From assembly GCA_011390365.1 (NCBI GenBank), contig JAABSM010000028.1, positions 1 through 42,706 on the forward strand: DNA of 42,706 bases, written 5' to 3'. Positions 18,374-26,232 of the stretch are shown piece after piece (within the stretch, counting starts at the first letter, position 1; every line of letters starts with the position of its first letter). This stretch comes from Gammaproteobacteria bacterium (lineage in GTDB: Bacteria > Pseudomonadota > Gammaproteobacteria > Chromatiales > Chromatiaceae). The notes beneath the pieces are model-generated. The model was given only the letters and a program-made list of their open reading frames with translations. It ran no database searches and had not been told where the DNA came from. Position numbers and translations under genes: made by a program.

Positions 18374-18588
18374 CCGGCGGGGGAGGGAGCCCATCGATCG
18401 GTGGCGGAAGTGAACCTTCCGCCATCAGACGCGCCTCTGGCTGGTTTGGCATGTTGTTACTCGCCGGACGGGGCTTGTACTCGCCGGACGGGGCTTGCAG
18501 CCCCGTCCGCACCGTTACCCGCGAGCAATGCGGTTGCAATTGGGGGGAGTTGGTAAAGGTGGGGACGGGCGTGCGACACCCGTCCCGC
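18374..18588. repeat. Right arm of companion repeat R, copy 1
   Basis: About 200 bp shared with 21949-22141 and 22194-22386. It contains three small hairpins: GGCGGAAGTGAACCTTCCGCC, CGGACGGGGCTTGCAGCCCC and GGGACGGG...CCCGTCCC. This copy has a 20-bp internal tandem duplication of CTCGCCGGACGGGGCTTG. A TATAAT at 18602-18607, just past the repeat, may serve the restriction-modification remnant downstream. Confidence 0.75.
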
Positions 18589-18646
18589 TGCGTTACGCTG
18601 CTATAATCCCCCTTCGCTGATTTCGCAATCTGGCAAAGAGGACAGA

Positions 18647-18823
18647 ATGGCCGATAAATACGACGAATACACCCGTGAAGAGTTGGTGCGCCTGCTGCGC
18701 GAACGCGACCGCAAGCCCCGTTACGGGCTGGTGTGGGAGCGGGACGAGATCGACCATGAGCCAGCGGCTGTCCGAGGCGGGTATCGATCTGGTGCCGTTG
18801 TATCTGGTGCAGGTGGGCAATAG
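18647..18823 (+). pseudogene. Type III-like DNA methyltransferase, N-terminal stub
   Basis: The ATG follows an AGAGGA ribosome site and a TATAAT at 18602. The first 36 or so residues (MADKYDEYTREELVRLLRER, then DRKPRYGLVWERDEIDH) match the opening of type III/Mod-like adenine methyltransferases that sit upstream of DEAD/DEAH restriction helicases. After GAGATCGACC the frame loses all similarity and stops at 18821-18823. The catalytic DPPY and FxGxG motifs are gone. One internal deletion appears to have removed most of mod and the front of the helicase, joining the two in different frames. Confidence 0.7.
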
Positions 18824-20420
18824 TGATGAGGCGGTGGAGGATGCCAGGCGCCGCTTGGAGGCGATGGGCGTACCAGGCGAGCGCATCGCCTGGTACACCG
18901 CGAAGGATCCGAACAACGATCTGCTGGCGGTGGCCCTGGATGAATCCAAGGAGGTGCTGATCTTCAAGATGGCGGTGGCGCTGGGGTTCGATGCGCCCCG
19001 CGCCTTCACCCTCACCTCGCTGCGCTCCGTCAGGGATAGCAACTTCGGCTTGCAGGTGGTAGGGCGCATCCTGCGCGTGCATCGTCGTCTACAAGCGGCG
19101 ACGCTCAACAAGACCTTGCCGGAATCCTTGCGCCATGGCTATGTGATTCTGGCGGATGCGGACAACCAGGCGGGTCTGGTCAGTGCGGGCGAGAAGATCA
19201 ACGCCATTCGTACCGAGCTGGCGACGATCAGCCCGTTCACGGTGATAACCAAGGTGGCGGGTGAGACCCAGGTGCAGGTCACCAGCAACGGCCAAACCTC
19301 GCTGTTTCCGGCGCCTTATCGTCCAACCTACCCCGCCGACGATACCGACGAAGCGAAGGGCGAAGAGTCGACGCCCACCGGAGCTACTTTCACCCCAGGC
19401 TACACCCTCCCCGATCTGTTTGGCGATAACGATTCAGCGCCAAGGATCAAGGAAGATGCGCCAAACGTGCAACCCGCCAAGCCGATACCACCCGGCAAGC
19501 AACGCTACCCGATACGGGAGGATGCTTGGCGGGTATTTCAGGCCGAGCGCATGCCGATTTCCACCGATGAGATATTGCAATGCATTCGCTCCACCGTCGA
19601 TTTCGGCGACCAGGTGTTGGCGGCAGGTCTGCGCCAGAATGTGAAGATCAAGCGCAAGGAGATCGAAGTCTTCTCAGATGGGGAGGCGTTGCAAGAGGTC
19701 AAGGCGCAACTTGACCCCCAGGCATTGGCGAAGCAGGCGCAACGACGGTTGTTTGATGCCGGATACCTTGACCCCCGCGATCTGCATGACGCGCTCAAGA
19801 AACGTTTGGCTATCGAGTTCGACAAGCATGGTTATGACGATAGCCCGGAGAGCATCCAGCGTGGCTTGAACCTGATCCTGGCCAGCTTCCCCCATCTGGT
19901 GCGCGACGTTGAGCGAAAGTGTGCCGCCCGGTACAAGGAGACCTATGAAGTTGCGCAGTGGCCGGGCGTATGGGAAGCGGACGGCGAGATGGAGCGTTCG
20001 CGCCTCAATGTCTATGGGGTGCTGCCCAATGACCTGAACAACCCCGAGAGGGCCTTTGCCAAGCTCCTGGACGAGGATTTGAGCGACACCGTGGAGTATT
20101 GGTATCGAAACCCACCACGCAACCCATGGTCGGTGGCGTTGGTACTGCCCAGTGGCAAACGCTACTACCCTGACTTTATCGTGAAGGTGAAGGACAGAAC
20201 CCGAGGCGATGGCTTCCTGCTGGTGGAGGTCAAGGGAACCCACATCCTCAACTCGGACGACACCCTGGAGAAGGTGCTGGCCGAACACAAGACCTATGGC
20301 AGGCCCCTCATGCTGAACCAGAACAAGGATGGTCGCTTCATGACCGTGAGCTATTTCGAGAAGAGCAACCGTTGCGAGGAGGATCAGGTGTTTCGGGTGG
20401 AGAATATGGCGGGGTATTGA
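18756..20420 (+). pseudogene. Type III-like restriction subunit (Res), C-terminal part
   Basis: The 554-residue reading frame begins at MSQRLSEAGIDLVP, in the middle of the helicase. It has superfamily-2 motif VI (QVVGRILRVHR, about residues 100-110), then a long linker and a nuclease domain with YYPDFIVKVK and LLVEVKGTH (about 468-490), a PD-(D/E)xK site with its acidic and lysine residues present. The Walker A and DEAD-type motifs that should lie several hundred residues upstream are absent; the methyltransferase stub abuts instead. A whole Res protein is about 900 residues. The frame is open, so a truncated product could be made, but helicase-driven cleavage should be impossible. Confidence 0.75.
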
Positions 20421-20598
20421 GGTGGCCTATGCTGCGATTCCAGTCAATCAAGGGAGCCGGTGAGATTCGAGCGGCACAGGCACGTTGGATGGGCTGGCGG
20501 GGGCGAAGTGGGACGCAGGGGAGCTTGAGTTGTCATGAGAGGGATGGATACGTCGTTCCATCCGCTAATACTTGTGGTAATGTGTCGGGATGCACACC

Positions 20599-21084
20599 AT
20601 GAAACCTACGGTCTATATTGAATCTTCGGTCATCAGCTATCTTGCCTCCCGACCGAGTCGAGACATCATCATCGCGGGAAGGCAGGCGCTGACCCTCGAC
20701 TGGTGGGAGCGGCAACGGCACCGCTTCGAGCTACGGATTTCGATCTTGGTGGAGGAGGAGATCGGCAAGGGTGACGCGCGAGCCGCCGCCAAGCGCCTTG
20801 CCCTGGTGGCGGACATCCCCAGTCTGACCAGCTCGGACGAGGCGGTGCGGATCGCCGAGAGCCTGCTGGCAACCGGGGCGGTTCCGATCGGTAACGAGGA
20901 GGATGCCCTGCACATCGGCATCGCCGCTGCTCAGGGCGCTGAGTACCTGTTGACCTGGAATTTCAAATATATCAATAACGCTGAAACAAAGTCCGCCATC
21001 GCCGAGGTGGTCGAATCCTTTGATTGCGCGTGTCCGCAACTTTGTTCCCCAGAAGAGCTAGGAGGAGTTGAGCATGATCGATGA
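20599..21084 (+). CDS. PIN-domain toxin (VapC-like)
   Basis: A 161-residue protein starting MKPTVYIESSVISYL. The acidic PIN-domain positions are visible: Glu8 in YIESS, Glu residues in LVEEEIGKG and the Glu-Asp of NEEDALHI, followed by AEYLLTWNFKYI. VapC-type PIN proteins cleave RNA; this subfamily lacks a named target. The ATG at 20599 gives the usual N-terminus; an ATG at 20590 adds three residues. It overlaps the small downstream gene by 11 bases, and toxin-first order is common for this subfamily. It lies inside the accessory segment bounded by the two MITE copies. Confidence 0.82.
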   Translation: MKPTVYIESSVISYLASRPSRDIIIAGRQALTLDWWERQRHRFELRISILVEEEIGKGDARAAAKRLALVADIPSLTSSDEAVRIAESLLATGAVPIGNEEDALHIGIAAAQGAEYLLTWNFKYINNAETKSAIAEVVESFDCACPQLCSPEELGGVEHDR

Positions 21085-21280
21085 TCCCATTGTTGAAGAG
21101 ATTCGCCGCTATCGGGAGCAGCACGCGGCGCAATTCGGCCACGATCTGAGGCGTATCGTGGAGGACCTGCGGGAGAAGGAGCGCCGTTCAGCTCATCCGC
21201 TGCTGAATCCCGGCCCGAGGCGCATTAAGAAGAGCGCTGGCGGGCAAAGGCATGAAGCCGAATTCGATCTGACCGAATAA
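21074..21280 (+). CDS. Probable antitoxin partner of the PIN toxin
   Basis: A 68-residue charged protein (MIDDPIVEEIRRYREQHAAQ) of the type that pairs with PIN toxins of this subfamily: an N-terminal amphipathic helix, HDLRRIVEDLREKE and a basic tail. The ATG at 21074 is preceded by a strong TAGGAGGAG site seven bases away, which lies inside the toxin gene, so translation is coupled. Binding to the toxin and the DNA is presumed from the pairing, not seen in the sequence. Confidence 0.65.
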   Translation: MIDDPIVEEIRRYREQHAAQFGHDLRRIVEDLREKERRSAHPLLNPGPRRIKKSAGGQRHEAEFDLTE

Positions 21281-21339
21281 ACGACCTAGGCCTAGACGAG
21301 CGTGAGGTCTGCGCTAGGACAACATCAGAGGGCATCGCC

Positions 21340-21580
21340 ATGAGCCATGAAACACTGTTCCGCCACCTCTCTTCCGCCGCTATCGCCGATCTGATTCGCG
21401 GCGCAAAGGGGGCGGTTTGCTACGCTGCGCCTGGCATCCAGAAGGAGCCAGCAGAGGCCATGGCGAACCTGGCCCAGCGCATCGCCCCGGAGATGCTAAC
21501 GGTCAGCCTCAGAGGCCTTCCCTGATGAAGACTGGGATAAAGCGCACCAAGAATTCCTCGCCGCTGGTGAGAACGACTGA
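21340..21580 (+). pseudogene. Remnant of a phospholipase-D-like protein joined to another gene end
   Basis: The first 57 residues (MSHETLFRHLSSAAIADLIR, then GAKGAVCYAAPGI and RIAPEMLTVSL) resemble the N-terminus of phospholipase-D-like or HKD-family proteins. The frame then stops at 21523-21525. From 21515 a different frame (+1) reads AFPDEDWDKAHQEFLAAGEN and ends at 21578-21580, which looks like the tail of some longer protein. The simplest reading is a deletion that fused two fragments out of frame. The family call is tentative. Confidence 0.45.
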
Positions 21581-21698
21581 TGAACAGGCCCGCTACCATG
21601 GCACACTGATGGCTCGTTCCCAAGGTCCCCTCGGAAACGCACGTCTTGCAAGCTCCCGCTTGCCGTTTGGTTGCGGGCAGCTAGAGCTGCCAAGACTG

Positions 21699-21724
21699 GG
21701 TTCCCAAGCTGGAGCTTGGGAACC
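21699..21724. repeat. Short perfect palindrome
   Basis: GGTTCCCAAGCT facing AGCTTGGGAACC around a two-base loop: a 12-bp stem. It ends nine bases before MITE copy 2 and belongs to a widespread type of intergenic hairpin. Confidence 0.6.
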
Positions 21725-21732
21725 AGCGAATA

Positions 21733-21943
21733 TCATTAACTTAAGCCACCATGGCATACTCCGGGAATGATGCGCCTCATTTCGTGGGCGCGCCGACCGT
21801 TTTTGGTTCTGCATAGGATGTGCCGTTGACCGAGCGACAAGGCTTTTTATTCGGCACATCCTATGCCGGCCCTGCGATTTCCGGGCTGCCCCGGAGTAAG
21901 GCGCATCAAGGGCGGGAACCTGGCGTGGCGCTTAAGTTAATGA
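21733..21943 (+). mobile_element. MITE-like element, copy 2
   Basis: 211 bp, the same length as the core of copy 1 and differing at about three positions. The 14-bp terminal repeats TCATTAACTTAAGC/GCTTAAGTTAATGA and the inner pair (21811-21825, 21852-21866) are intact. It lies in the same orientation, 3.4 kb downstream. Its right flank is repeat R as in copy 1, but its left flank is unrelated, so this copy probably arose by duplicating the MITE plus R right arm rather than by a fresh insertion. Confidence 0.8.
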
Positions 21944-22141
21944 CATTGCCGGCGGGGGAGGGAGCCCTTCGATCGGTGGCGGAAGTGAACCTTCCGCCAT
22001 CAGACGCGCCTCTGGCTGGTTTGGCATGTTGTTACTCGCCGGACGGGGCTTGCAGCCCCGTCCGCACCGTTATCCGCGAGCAATGCGGTTGCAATGGGGG
22101 AATTGGTAAAGGTGGGGACGGGTGTGCAACACCCGTCCCGC
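21944..22141. repeat. Companion repeat R, copy 2 (right arm only)
   Basis: Matches 18369-18588 without the 20-bp internal duplication and also matches 22194-22386. It starts with the CATTGCCGGCGG junction sequence seen to the right of MITE copy 1. No gene was found between 21581 and 22445: that stretch is made of hairpins, the MITE and R copies 2 and 3. Confidence 0.75.
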
Positions 22142-22144
22142 CAC

Positions 22145-22386
22145 GGGATTCAACCCATCCCGCCAGCGCCAACACCCCCACCCTGACCCTCCCCCGGCGG
22201 GGGAGGGAACCCTTCGATCGGTGGCGGAAGTGAACCTTCCGCCATCAGACGCGCCTCTGGCTGTTTGGCATGTTGTTACTCGCCAGACGGGGCTTGCAGC
22301 CCCGTCCGCACCGTTATCCGCGAGCAATGCGGTTGCAGTGGGGGAAATTGGTAAAGGTGGGGACGGGTGTGCAACACCCGTCCCGC
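22145..22386. repeat. Companion repeat R, copy 3 (uninterrupted)
   Basis: Left arm 22145-22200 matches 18094-18149; right arm 22194-22386 matches the other two copies. The CCCTCCCCCGGCGGGGGAGGG palindrome is whole here and shows what the MITE insertion site looked like before insertion in copy 1. It lies in tandem with copy 2. Confidence 0.75.
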
Positions 22387-22445
22387 CGCGGGGGCCGCCC
22401 CGCCCCGCCCCAGCCTGGAGCGGGGAAGAGGGACCATCGATCCGG

Positions 22446-22661
22446 TCAATCACCGACTTCATGGCCAATCACGCCCCCGACCGCCCCACCGCCAACGGTT
22501 CCAACCGCACTGCCGCCGGTAAGCACGGCGCCAACCCCAGCACCAACACCCGCACCGATCGCAGTACTCTTGTCCTGCGCCGACATGCCGGAACAACCAC
22601 CCAGGCCAAGCAGCACCAGCGCCGCAATGACACCGGACATCAGCCTATTACGCATCTTCAT
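22446..22661 (-). CDS. Small glycine-zipper lipoprotein (OsmB-like)
   Basis: 71 residues. A lipoprotein signal ends in LGLGGC (lipidated Cys23). The rest is a glycine-rich hairpin (AIGAGVGAGVGAVLTGG and VGGGAVGGVIG) typical of glycine-zipper outer-membrane proteins such as OsmB, which are induced by osmotic or envelope stress. The ATG at 22661 has an AAAGGAGAT ribosome site; the Met two codons later is less well placed. It opens a leftward block of envelope genes. Confidence 0.85.
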   Translation of the reverse strand: MKMRNRLMSGVIAALVLLGLGGCSGMSAQDKSTAIGAGVGAGVGAVLTGGSAVGTVGGGAVGGVIGHEVGD

Positions 22662-22793
22662 GGGCTATCTCCTTTATTGTTTAACTCCGCTCTCACCCAT
22701 CCCGGCGTCCTCGCCACGCCCCGGTCATCCGGGATGAAGAATATTCAGAAATCGACGGCATCCAGACTTCCAAACACTCCCCTCCCGGCTCGG

Positions 22794-23375
22794 TCAGGGG
22801 GCTATGCGATAGAACTGATGAATCTCTTCACGCTGCTGGTCCCAATGGATCGAGCTCTCGGGCCAGTGGTTCTTGTCGAATCCAGGCGCCTTGGCCAAGG
22901 TAGCCTTGTCGAGATCAAGCGTGTAATACTCCTTGTCGTCAAGCCACGCGAGCGCATGCCAAGGGACCGCAAAGAGCTTGTCCCCCATGCCCAGGATCCC
23001 ACCGTAGGAGACGACTGCGTAAACTACCTGACCGCTCTCCGGATTGAGAACCAATTCGTTGATGTCGCCGAGGCTTTCGCCGGCCGGGTTATTCACCGAG
23101 GCGCCGATGATCTTGCTGGCCCGGCTCATTCGCTGCATCTGCGCATTGGTTGCCTTAGCCTGTTTTACCGCCACCTTTGTTGTCTCCTGCTTGAGCTCCT
23201 GCCGCGCCTCCCGGACCTCCAGCTGCGCCTCCTTGACATCCTGCTGCGCCTCTTTGACATCCTGCTGCTTTTCGGCGACCTTTTCCTGTTTCTTCTGCAC
23301 GTCCTCCGCGCTGGCGGCGCCCACGCAGGTCGCACTGATGAATGACGCGGCGATGATCGAAATCAATGGTTTCAT
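22794..23375 (-). CDS. Periplasmic PRC-barrel protein with a coiled-coil head
   Basis: 193 residues. A Sec signal (MKPLISIIAASFISATCVGA) precedes a charged coiled coil made of KEAQQDVKEAQ-like heptads (about 25-75). A PRC-barrel domain follows (about 85-165) with ASKIIGASVNNPAGESLGDI, VVYAVVSYGG and KLFAVPWHAL. PRC-barrels bind partner proteins or RNA; exported ones in stress clusters have no defined role. The start at 23375 has an AAGGA site seven bases away. An in-frame extension to 23525 would place a second hydrophobic segment before a clean signal peptide and is rejected. Confidence 0.85.
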   Translation of the reverse strand: MKPLISIIAASFISATCVGAASAEDVQKKQEKVAEKQQDVKEAQQDVKEAQLEVREARQELKQETTKVAVKQAKATNAQMQRMSRASKIIGASVNNPAGESLGDINELVLNPESGQVVYAVVSYGGILGMGDKLFAVPWHALAWLDDKEYYTLDLDKATLAKAPGFDKNHWPESSIHWDQQREEIHQFYRIAP

Positions 23376-23732
23376 GGGAGTTGTCCTTATATGTGGAGTA
23401 AACCGTGTCCCGGCGGGCGCCTGGGCCACATTCTGGCTGGCATCTTTCGATCCCAGGATGATGATATCCAGAATGACCAACATGGTCTGTACGGCAACCA
23501 ACATACCCTCGATCCCGGGCGCCACTGGCGATGCCCCGCGGCGGCTGCCAAAAAGAATTCAGACATATGACAACAGCGGCGCTCCTGCGCCCTGCGCTGG
23601 TGCATAACGAAGGAGGCCCGCGGCCCCCGTAGTTCCGGTTTCACTGAAGGGCGATCTGATGCGGGGCGTCGACCTTGATCAACGTTCCGGCCTCTCGGGC
23701 CGGCGTGGTCCAGAGAGATGGTCTCTCCGCGG

Positions 23733-23888
23733 GCCGGAAATCGTCGGGCCGGCATAGGATGTGCCGAATAAAAGGCCTTGTCGCTCGGTCGCCGGCATAT
23801 CCATGCAAAACCAAAAGCGGTCGGCGTACCCACGAAATGAGGCGCATCATTCCCGGAAAATGCAACAATGGCCTATCTTAATGACATT
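23733..23888 (-). mobile_element. MITE-like element, degenerate third copy
   Basis: Inverted relative to copies 1 and 2. It shares GGCCGGCATAGGATGTGCCG, then CCTTGTCGCTCGGTC, ACCCACGAAATGAGGCGCAT and a decayed end TTAATGACATT. The outer terminal repeat is lost on one side and the inner repeat is mutated (CCGGCATATCCATGC). It is clearly older than the other two. The rest of the 629-bp gap 23376-24004 shows no convincing gene. Confidence 0.65.
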
Positions 23889-24004
23889 GGGGAGCCGGCG
23901 GCGAGCAGGACAGGGATCAGAATACGGTAGTTTGTTGAACGCATGGAAATTCCTCCAACGGTCGCGGCACGCGCACCTTCGGCATCGGTCATCTTGCGCA
24001 CAAC

Positions 24005-25153
24005 TCAGAAGTGGATATGTGCGCCGATGCCGAAATACTCGATCTTTTCGTTATAGAACTGCCCACTGGGGGAGTAACCATTGAAATACTCCACCAGCAG
24101 CTCGAAGTTACGCCCCATCACGCTCAGATTATCGAACCGCACCCCCGCCTTGGCGGAGACTTCGGTCGCCCAGTCGTTTTCCTCGAAATGCTTCAGGTCG
24201 ACCGCCATGATCGGCCGCATGGCGGCCGCATCCAGGCGCCAGGGACTTCTGTATTCGAAGCCATATTGGGTGGACCAGGATTTGAGCTCTTTTGGCTCCC
24301 GGCGAACAAGTCCGCCCCCACCGCCATAGAGCCGGGCACCGTTGGCGAACTCGTAGGAGAGCTTGAGGTCCAGCCCCTCGTAGCTGAGGTTCACCCGCTG
24401 CAAGCGGGTTCGCAGCAGGAATTCGTCACCGAGATGGGAGCTCTGGTGAAACAACCGGCCTAAGGCGGACCAGTTGCCGATGCGCAGGCCGCCGAAGCCC
24501 GCCACGAAGAAATCGGAATTGATGAGGTCGGAGGAGTCGGCGCCGAGGTTGAAATCGCTGAAGACGCCGCCCTGAACCCCCGCCTCCCACTGCCCGGCGC
24601 GGCGATCAGAACCGAGACTCCCTCGGTAGATCGAAATCGTCTCACCGAACCCGACGCTCCCCACGCTGGTTCCGTCGAAATCGCCGCCGGTATAGTAGTG
24701 ATAGGCGGCCGCGAAGTGTGGCCATCTAGGATCCGCAAGCAGCGGTTTGAACAGATGCCCCGGAGGGAGCAGACCAGTGGGCCAGCTCGACTGTCCGGGG
24801 GCCTGACTCACCCCGACCGCCGCGTCGAGGAAGGGCGCTGAAGAGGAGGTCGCGGACGCGCCCTCCGCCGTCATGACCCTGGTGACGCCGGGAATTCCGG
24901 AGAGGGCGGCCAGCACCTTGCCGCGATCGACATCGCCCAGACCTTCCACCGGCAGCGTAATCTCGCCATTCCTGACGCTCAGGGAGCGGCCATCGAGCTT
25001 GAACTCCCGGTGAAGTACCGCGGCGGCATAGCCGGCAATATAGGCGTCTTCCGCCGCCGCATCGGCCATCGCTAAAGGCGCCGCGGAGAGGGCGATCAGC
25101 GGCAGCAACCCGGAGAGGAGCGATATCGCCAGGCGTTTTGAATCGGAATTCAT
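24005..25153 (-). CDS. DUF1207-family outer-membrane protein
   Basis: 382 residues. A signal peptide ends near ALSAAPLAMADA. A short domain follows (about 35-95: EFKLDGRSLSVRNGEITLPV, then VLAALSGIPGV) that looks like a BON-type lipid-binding fold. After a Ser/Pro linker comes the DUF1207 region (about 120-382), with DPRWPHFAAAYHYY, GRLFHQSSHLGDEFL and YGGGGGL, ending in the aromatic IHF typical of beta-barrel proteins. Function is unknown. Fusion of a BON-like head to DUF1207 is inferred by eye. The start has a GAGGA site; the gene lies in a leftward cluster of exported proteins. Confidence 0.8.
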   Translation of the reverse strand: MNSDSKRLAISLLSGLLPLIALSAAPLAMADAAAEDAYIAGYAAAVLHREFKLDGRSLSVRNGEITLPVEGLGDVDRGKVLAALSGIPGVTRVMTAEGASATSSSAPFLDAAVGVSQAPGQSSWPTGLLPPGHLFKPLLADPRWPHFAAAYHYYTGGDFDGTSVGSVGFGETISIYRGSLGSDRRAGQWEAGVQGGVFSDFNLGADSSDLINSDFFVAGFGGLRIGNWSALGRLFHQSSHLGDEFLLRTRLQRVNLSYEGLDLKLSYEFANGARLYGGGGGLVRREPKELKSWSTQYGFEYRSPWRLDAAAMRPIMAVDLKHFEENDWATEVSAKAGVRFDNLSVMGRNFELLVEYFNGYSPSGQFYNEKIEYFGIGAHIHF

Positions 25154-25314
25154 GGACTAATCCTCAATGCCGGGTATCGGCGCTACACTCCCCACCGCTC
25201 CAGTGCGCGGCGCCAGGGTATCCTTGGGCTCGTTTCCTGTCGGTGCGGCATCGAAGCCCTGGCATCTGGAAGCTGGCCGCCAGCACCGCGGCGGCCCCAC
25301 CCCCGACTCGAAGA

Positions 25315-25512
25315 TTATCGCTGCTCGCCGCTTGCCGTATCCTGGATGCTTTCACCAGCCGATTCAATCTTCTCCCCGGCCGTATGCATTGCCTGATCGA
25401 CGCCTTTGCCGGCCTGTTCGGCCGGCCCCTCCTGCCTGTCGCAGCCGGCGATCATCACCAGCAGTGCCGTCATGAACAGTGTGGAGCCAAAGGCTCTTTT
25501 TAACGCAATCAT
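25315..25512 (-). CDS. Small lipoprotein
   Basis: 65 residues: a signal with lipobox MIAGC (Cys24) and a short hydrophilic tail (KGVDQAMHTAGEKIESAGES) predicted to be an amphipathic helix. It resembles entericidin-like or late-embryogenesis-like small stress lipoproteins, but no family is certain. A good AGGAGA ribosome site precedes the ATG. It is leftward, upstream of the DUF1207 gene with a 161-bp gap. Confidence 0.7.
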   Translation of the reverse strand: MIALKRAFGSTLFMTALLVMIAGCDRQEGPAEQAGKGVDQAMHTAGEKIESAGESIQDTASGEQR

Positions 25513-26024
25513 TTTGTCTCTCCTGTGTGCGCCTCACGCGTATGGCGCCGCCCCGATGGCGGCGTTTGTCTCCGATGAATTCTGATGGGGTGGCCTCAGT
25601 CAGTCTGTCCGGTAGCGCACATTTGGGGTGACGACATTGGCAATATCCGGCAACCCGCTCACCAGCACGCTGCTCTGTTGCTCTTTACATCCGCGCAGCG
25701 CAATCCGCTACATGGCCCGACCATACGCCGCTCGTCGCGGCCTGAGGGTAGCCCAGGATCCGCCGAGATCAACTTTCAGGGCCTGTCGGGTCTGGCGCTT
25801 GGTGGTGAAATGGTCATCAAGCCCCCTCCTTATGTGCGTTACCGAACCGACCTGTACGAGCGACCCGGTTACAATGATTTCAGAAAGGGCGGCAGTGTCA
25901 GACGGAACGGCGGTCGGCAAGGACGCCCAGTCGAGTACGCAGGGTATGCCGCCGGGTTGGCGGGGTTGCGCGCCAGGCCGAAATTCCGGAACCCCCGGTC
26001 CCTATCGTTTCAATAAGGATAAAC
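25513..26024. other. 512-bp intergenic stretch, no gene recognised
   Basis: Divergent upstream region between the leftward small lipoprotein and the rightward PLDc_N gene. Open frames on both strands have no family pattern. A start-less leftward frame at 25608-25712 (RIALRGCKEQQSSVLVSGLP...) might be a decayed small lipoprotein. A weak inverted similarity (GTGCGYTACCG) links 25608-25628 and 25829-25853. Confidence 0.5.
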
Positions 26025-26210
26025 ATGTTAGAACTCAATGGTCTAATAGCACTACTCATACTCATCGCGGATATTTATGCGATCATTATGGTCTTGCAAA
26101 GTTCGGCGCGAGATCTCCACAAGGTCCTCTGGGTGCTGCTGGTGCTGCTCTTGCCGCTGATCGGCGTCATCATTTGGTATCTCGCGGGTCCCGGCCGCAA
26201 GCCGTTTTAG
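26025..26210 (+). CDS. PLDc_N-type small membrane protein
   Basis: 61 residues with two transmembrane helices (LIALLILIADIYAIIMVLQS and VLWVLLVLLLPLIGVIIWYL) joined by a polar SSARDLHK turn and ending GPGRKPF. This is the phospholipase-D-nuclease N-terminal-type membrane domain found alone or before cardiolipin synthases. Alone its function is unknown. An AAGGA site lies before the ATG. It probably shares a transcript with the DUF2254 gene 22 bp downstream. Confidence 0.8.
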   Translation: MLELNGLIALLILIADIYAIIMVLQSSARDLHKVLWVLLVLLLPLIGVIIWYLAGPGRKPF

Positions 26211-26232
26211 GCAGCCAGGTTCCGGCGCGGGC

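Noticed and set aside
18374-22386. Regularly repeated hairpins as a CRISPR array
   Set aside because: Units are long, palindromic and irregularly spaced, with no constant repeat-spacer pattern and no cas genes.
17945-22445. Possible tRNA-targeted integrative element
   Set aside because: No second copy of the tRNA-Met 3' end and no integrase gene were seen.
23387-23568. Small leftward frame beginning MSEFFLAAAAGH and the extension of the PRC-barrel gene to 23525
   Set aside because: The two lie in different frames with no family match. The PRC-barrel gene has a clean signal peptide and ribosome site at 23375.
25585-26016. 143-codon rightward frame in the gap before the PLDc_N gene
   Set aside because: No domain, no ribosome site, odd composition; probably chance.
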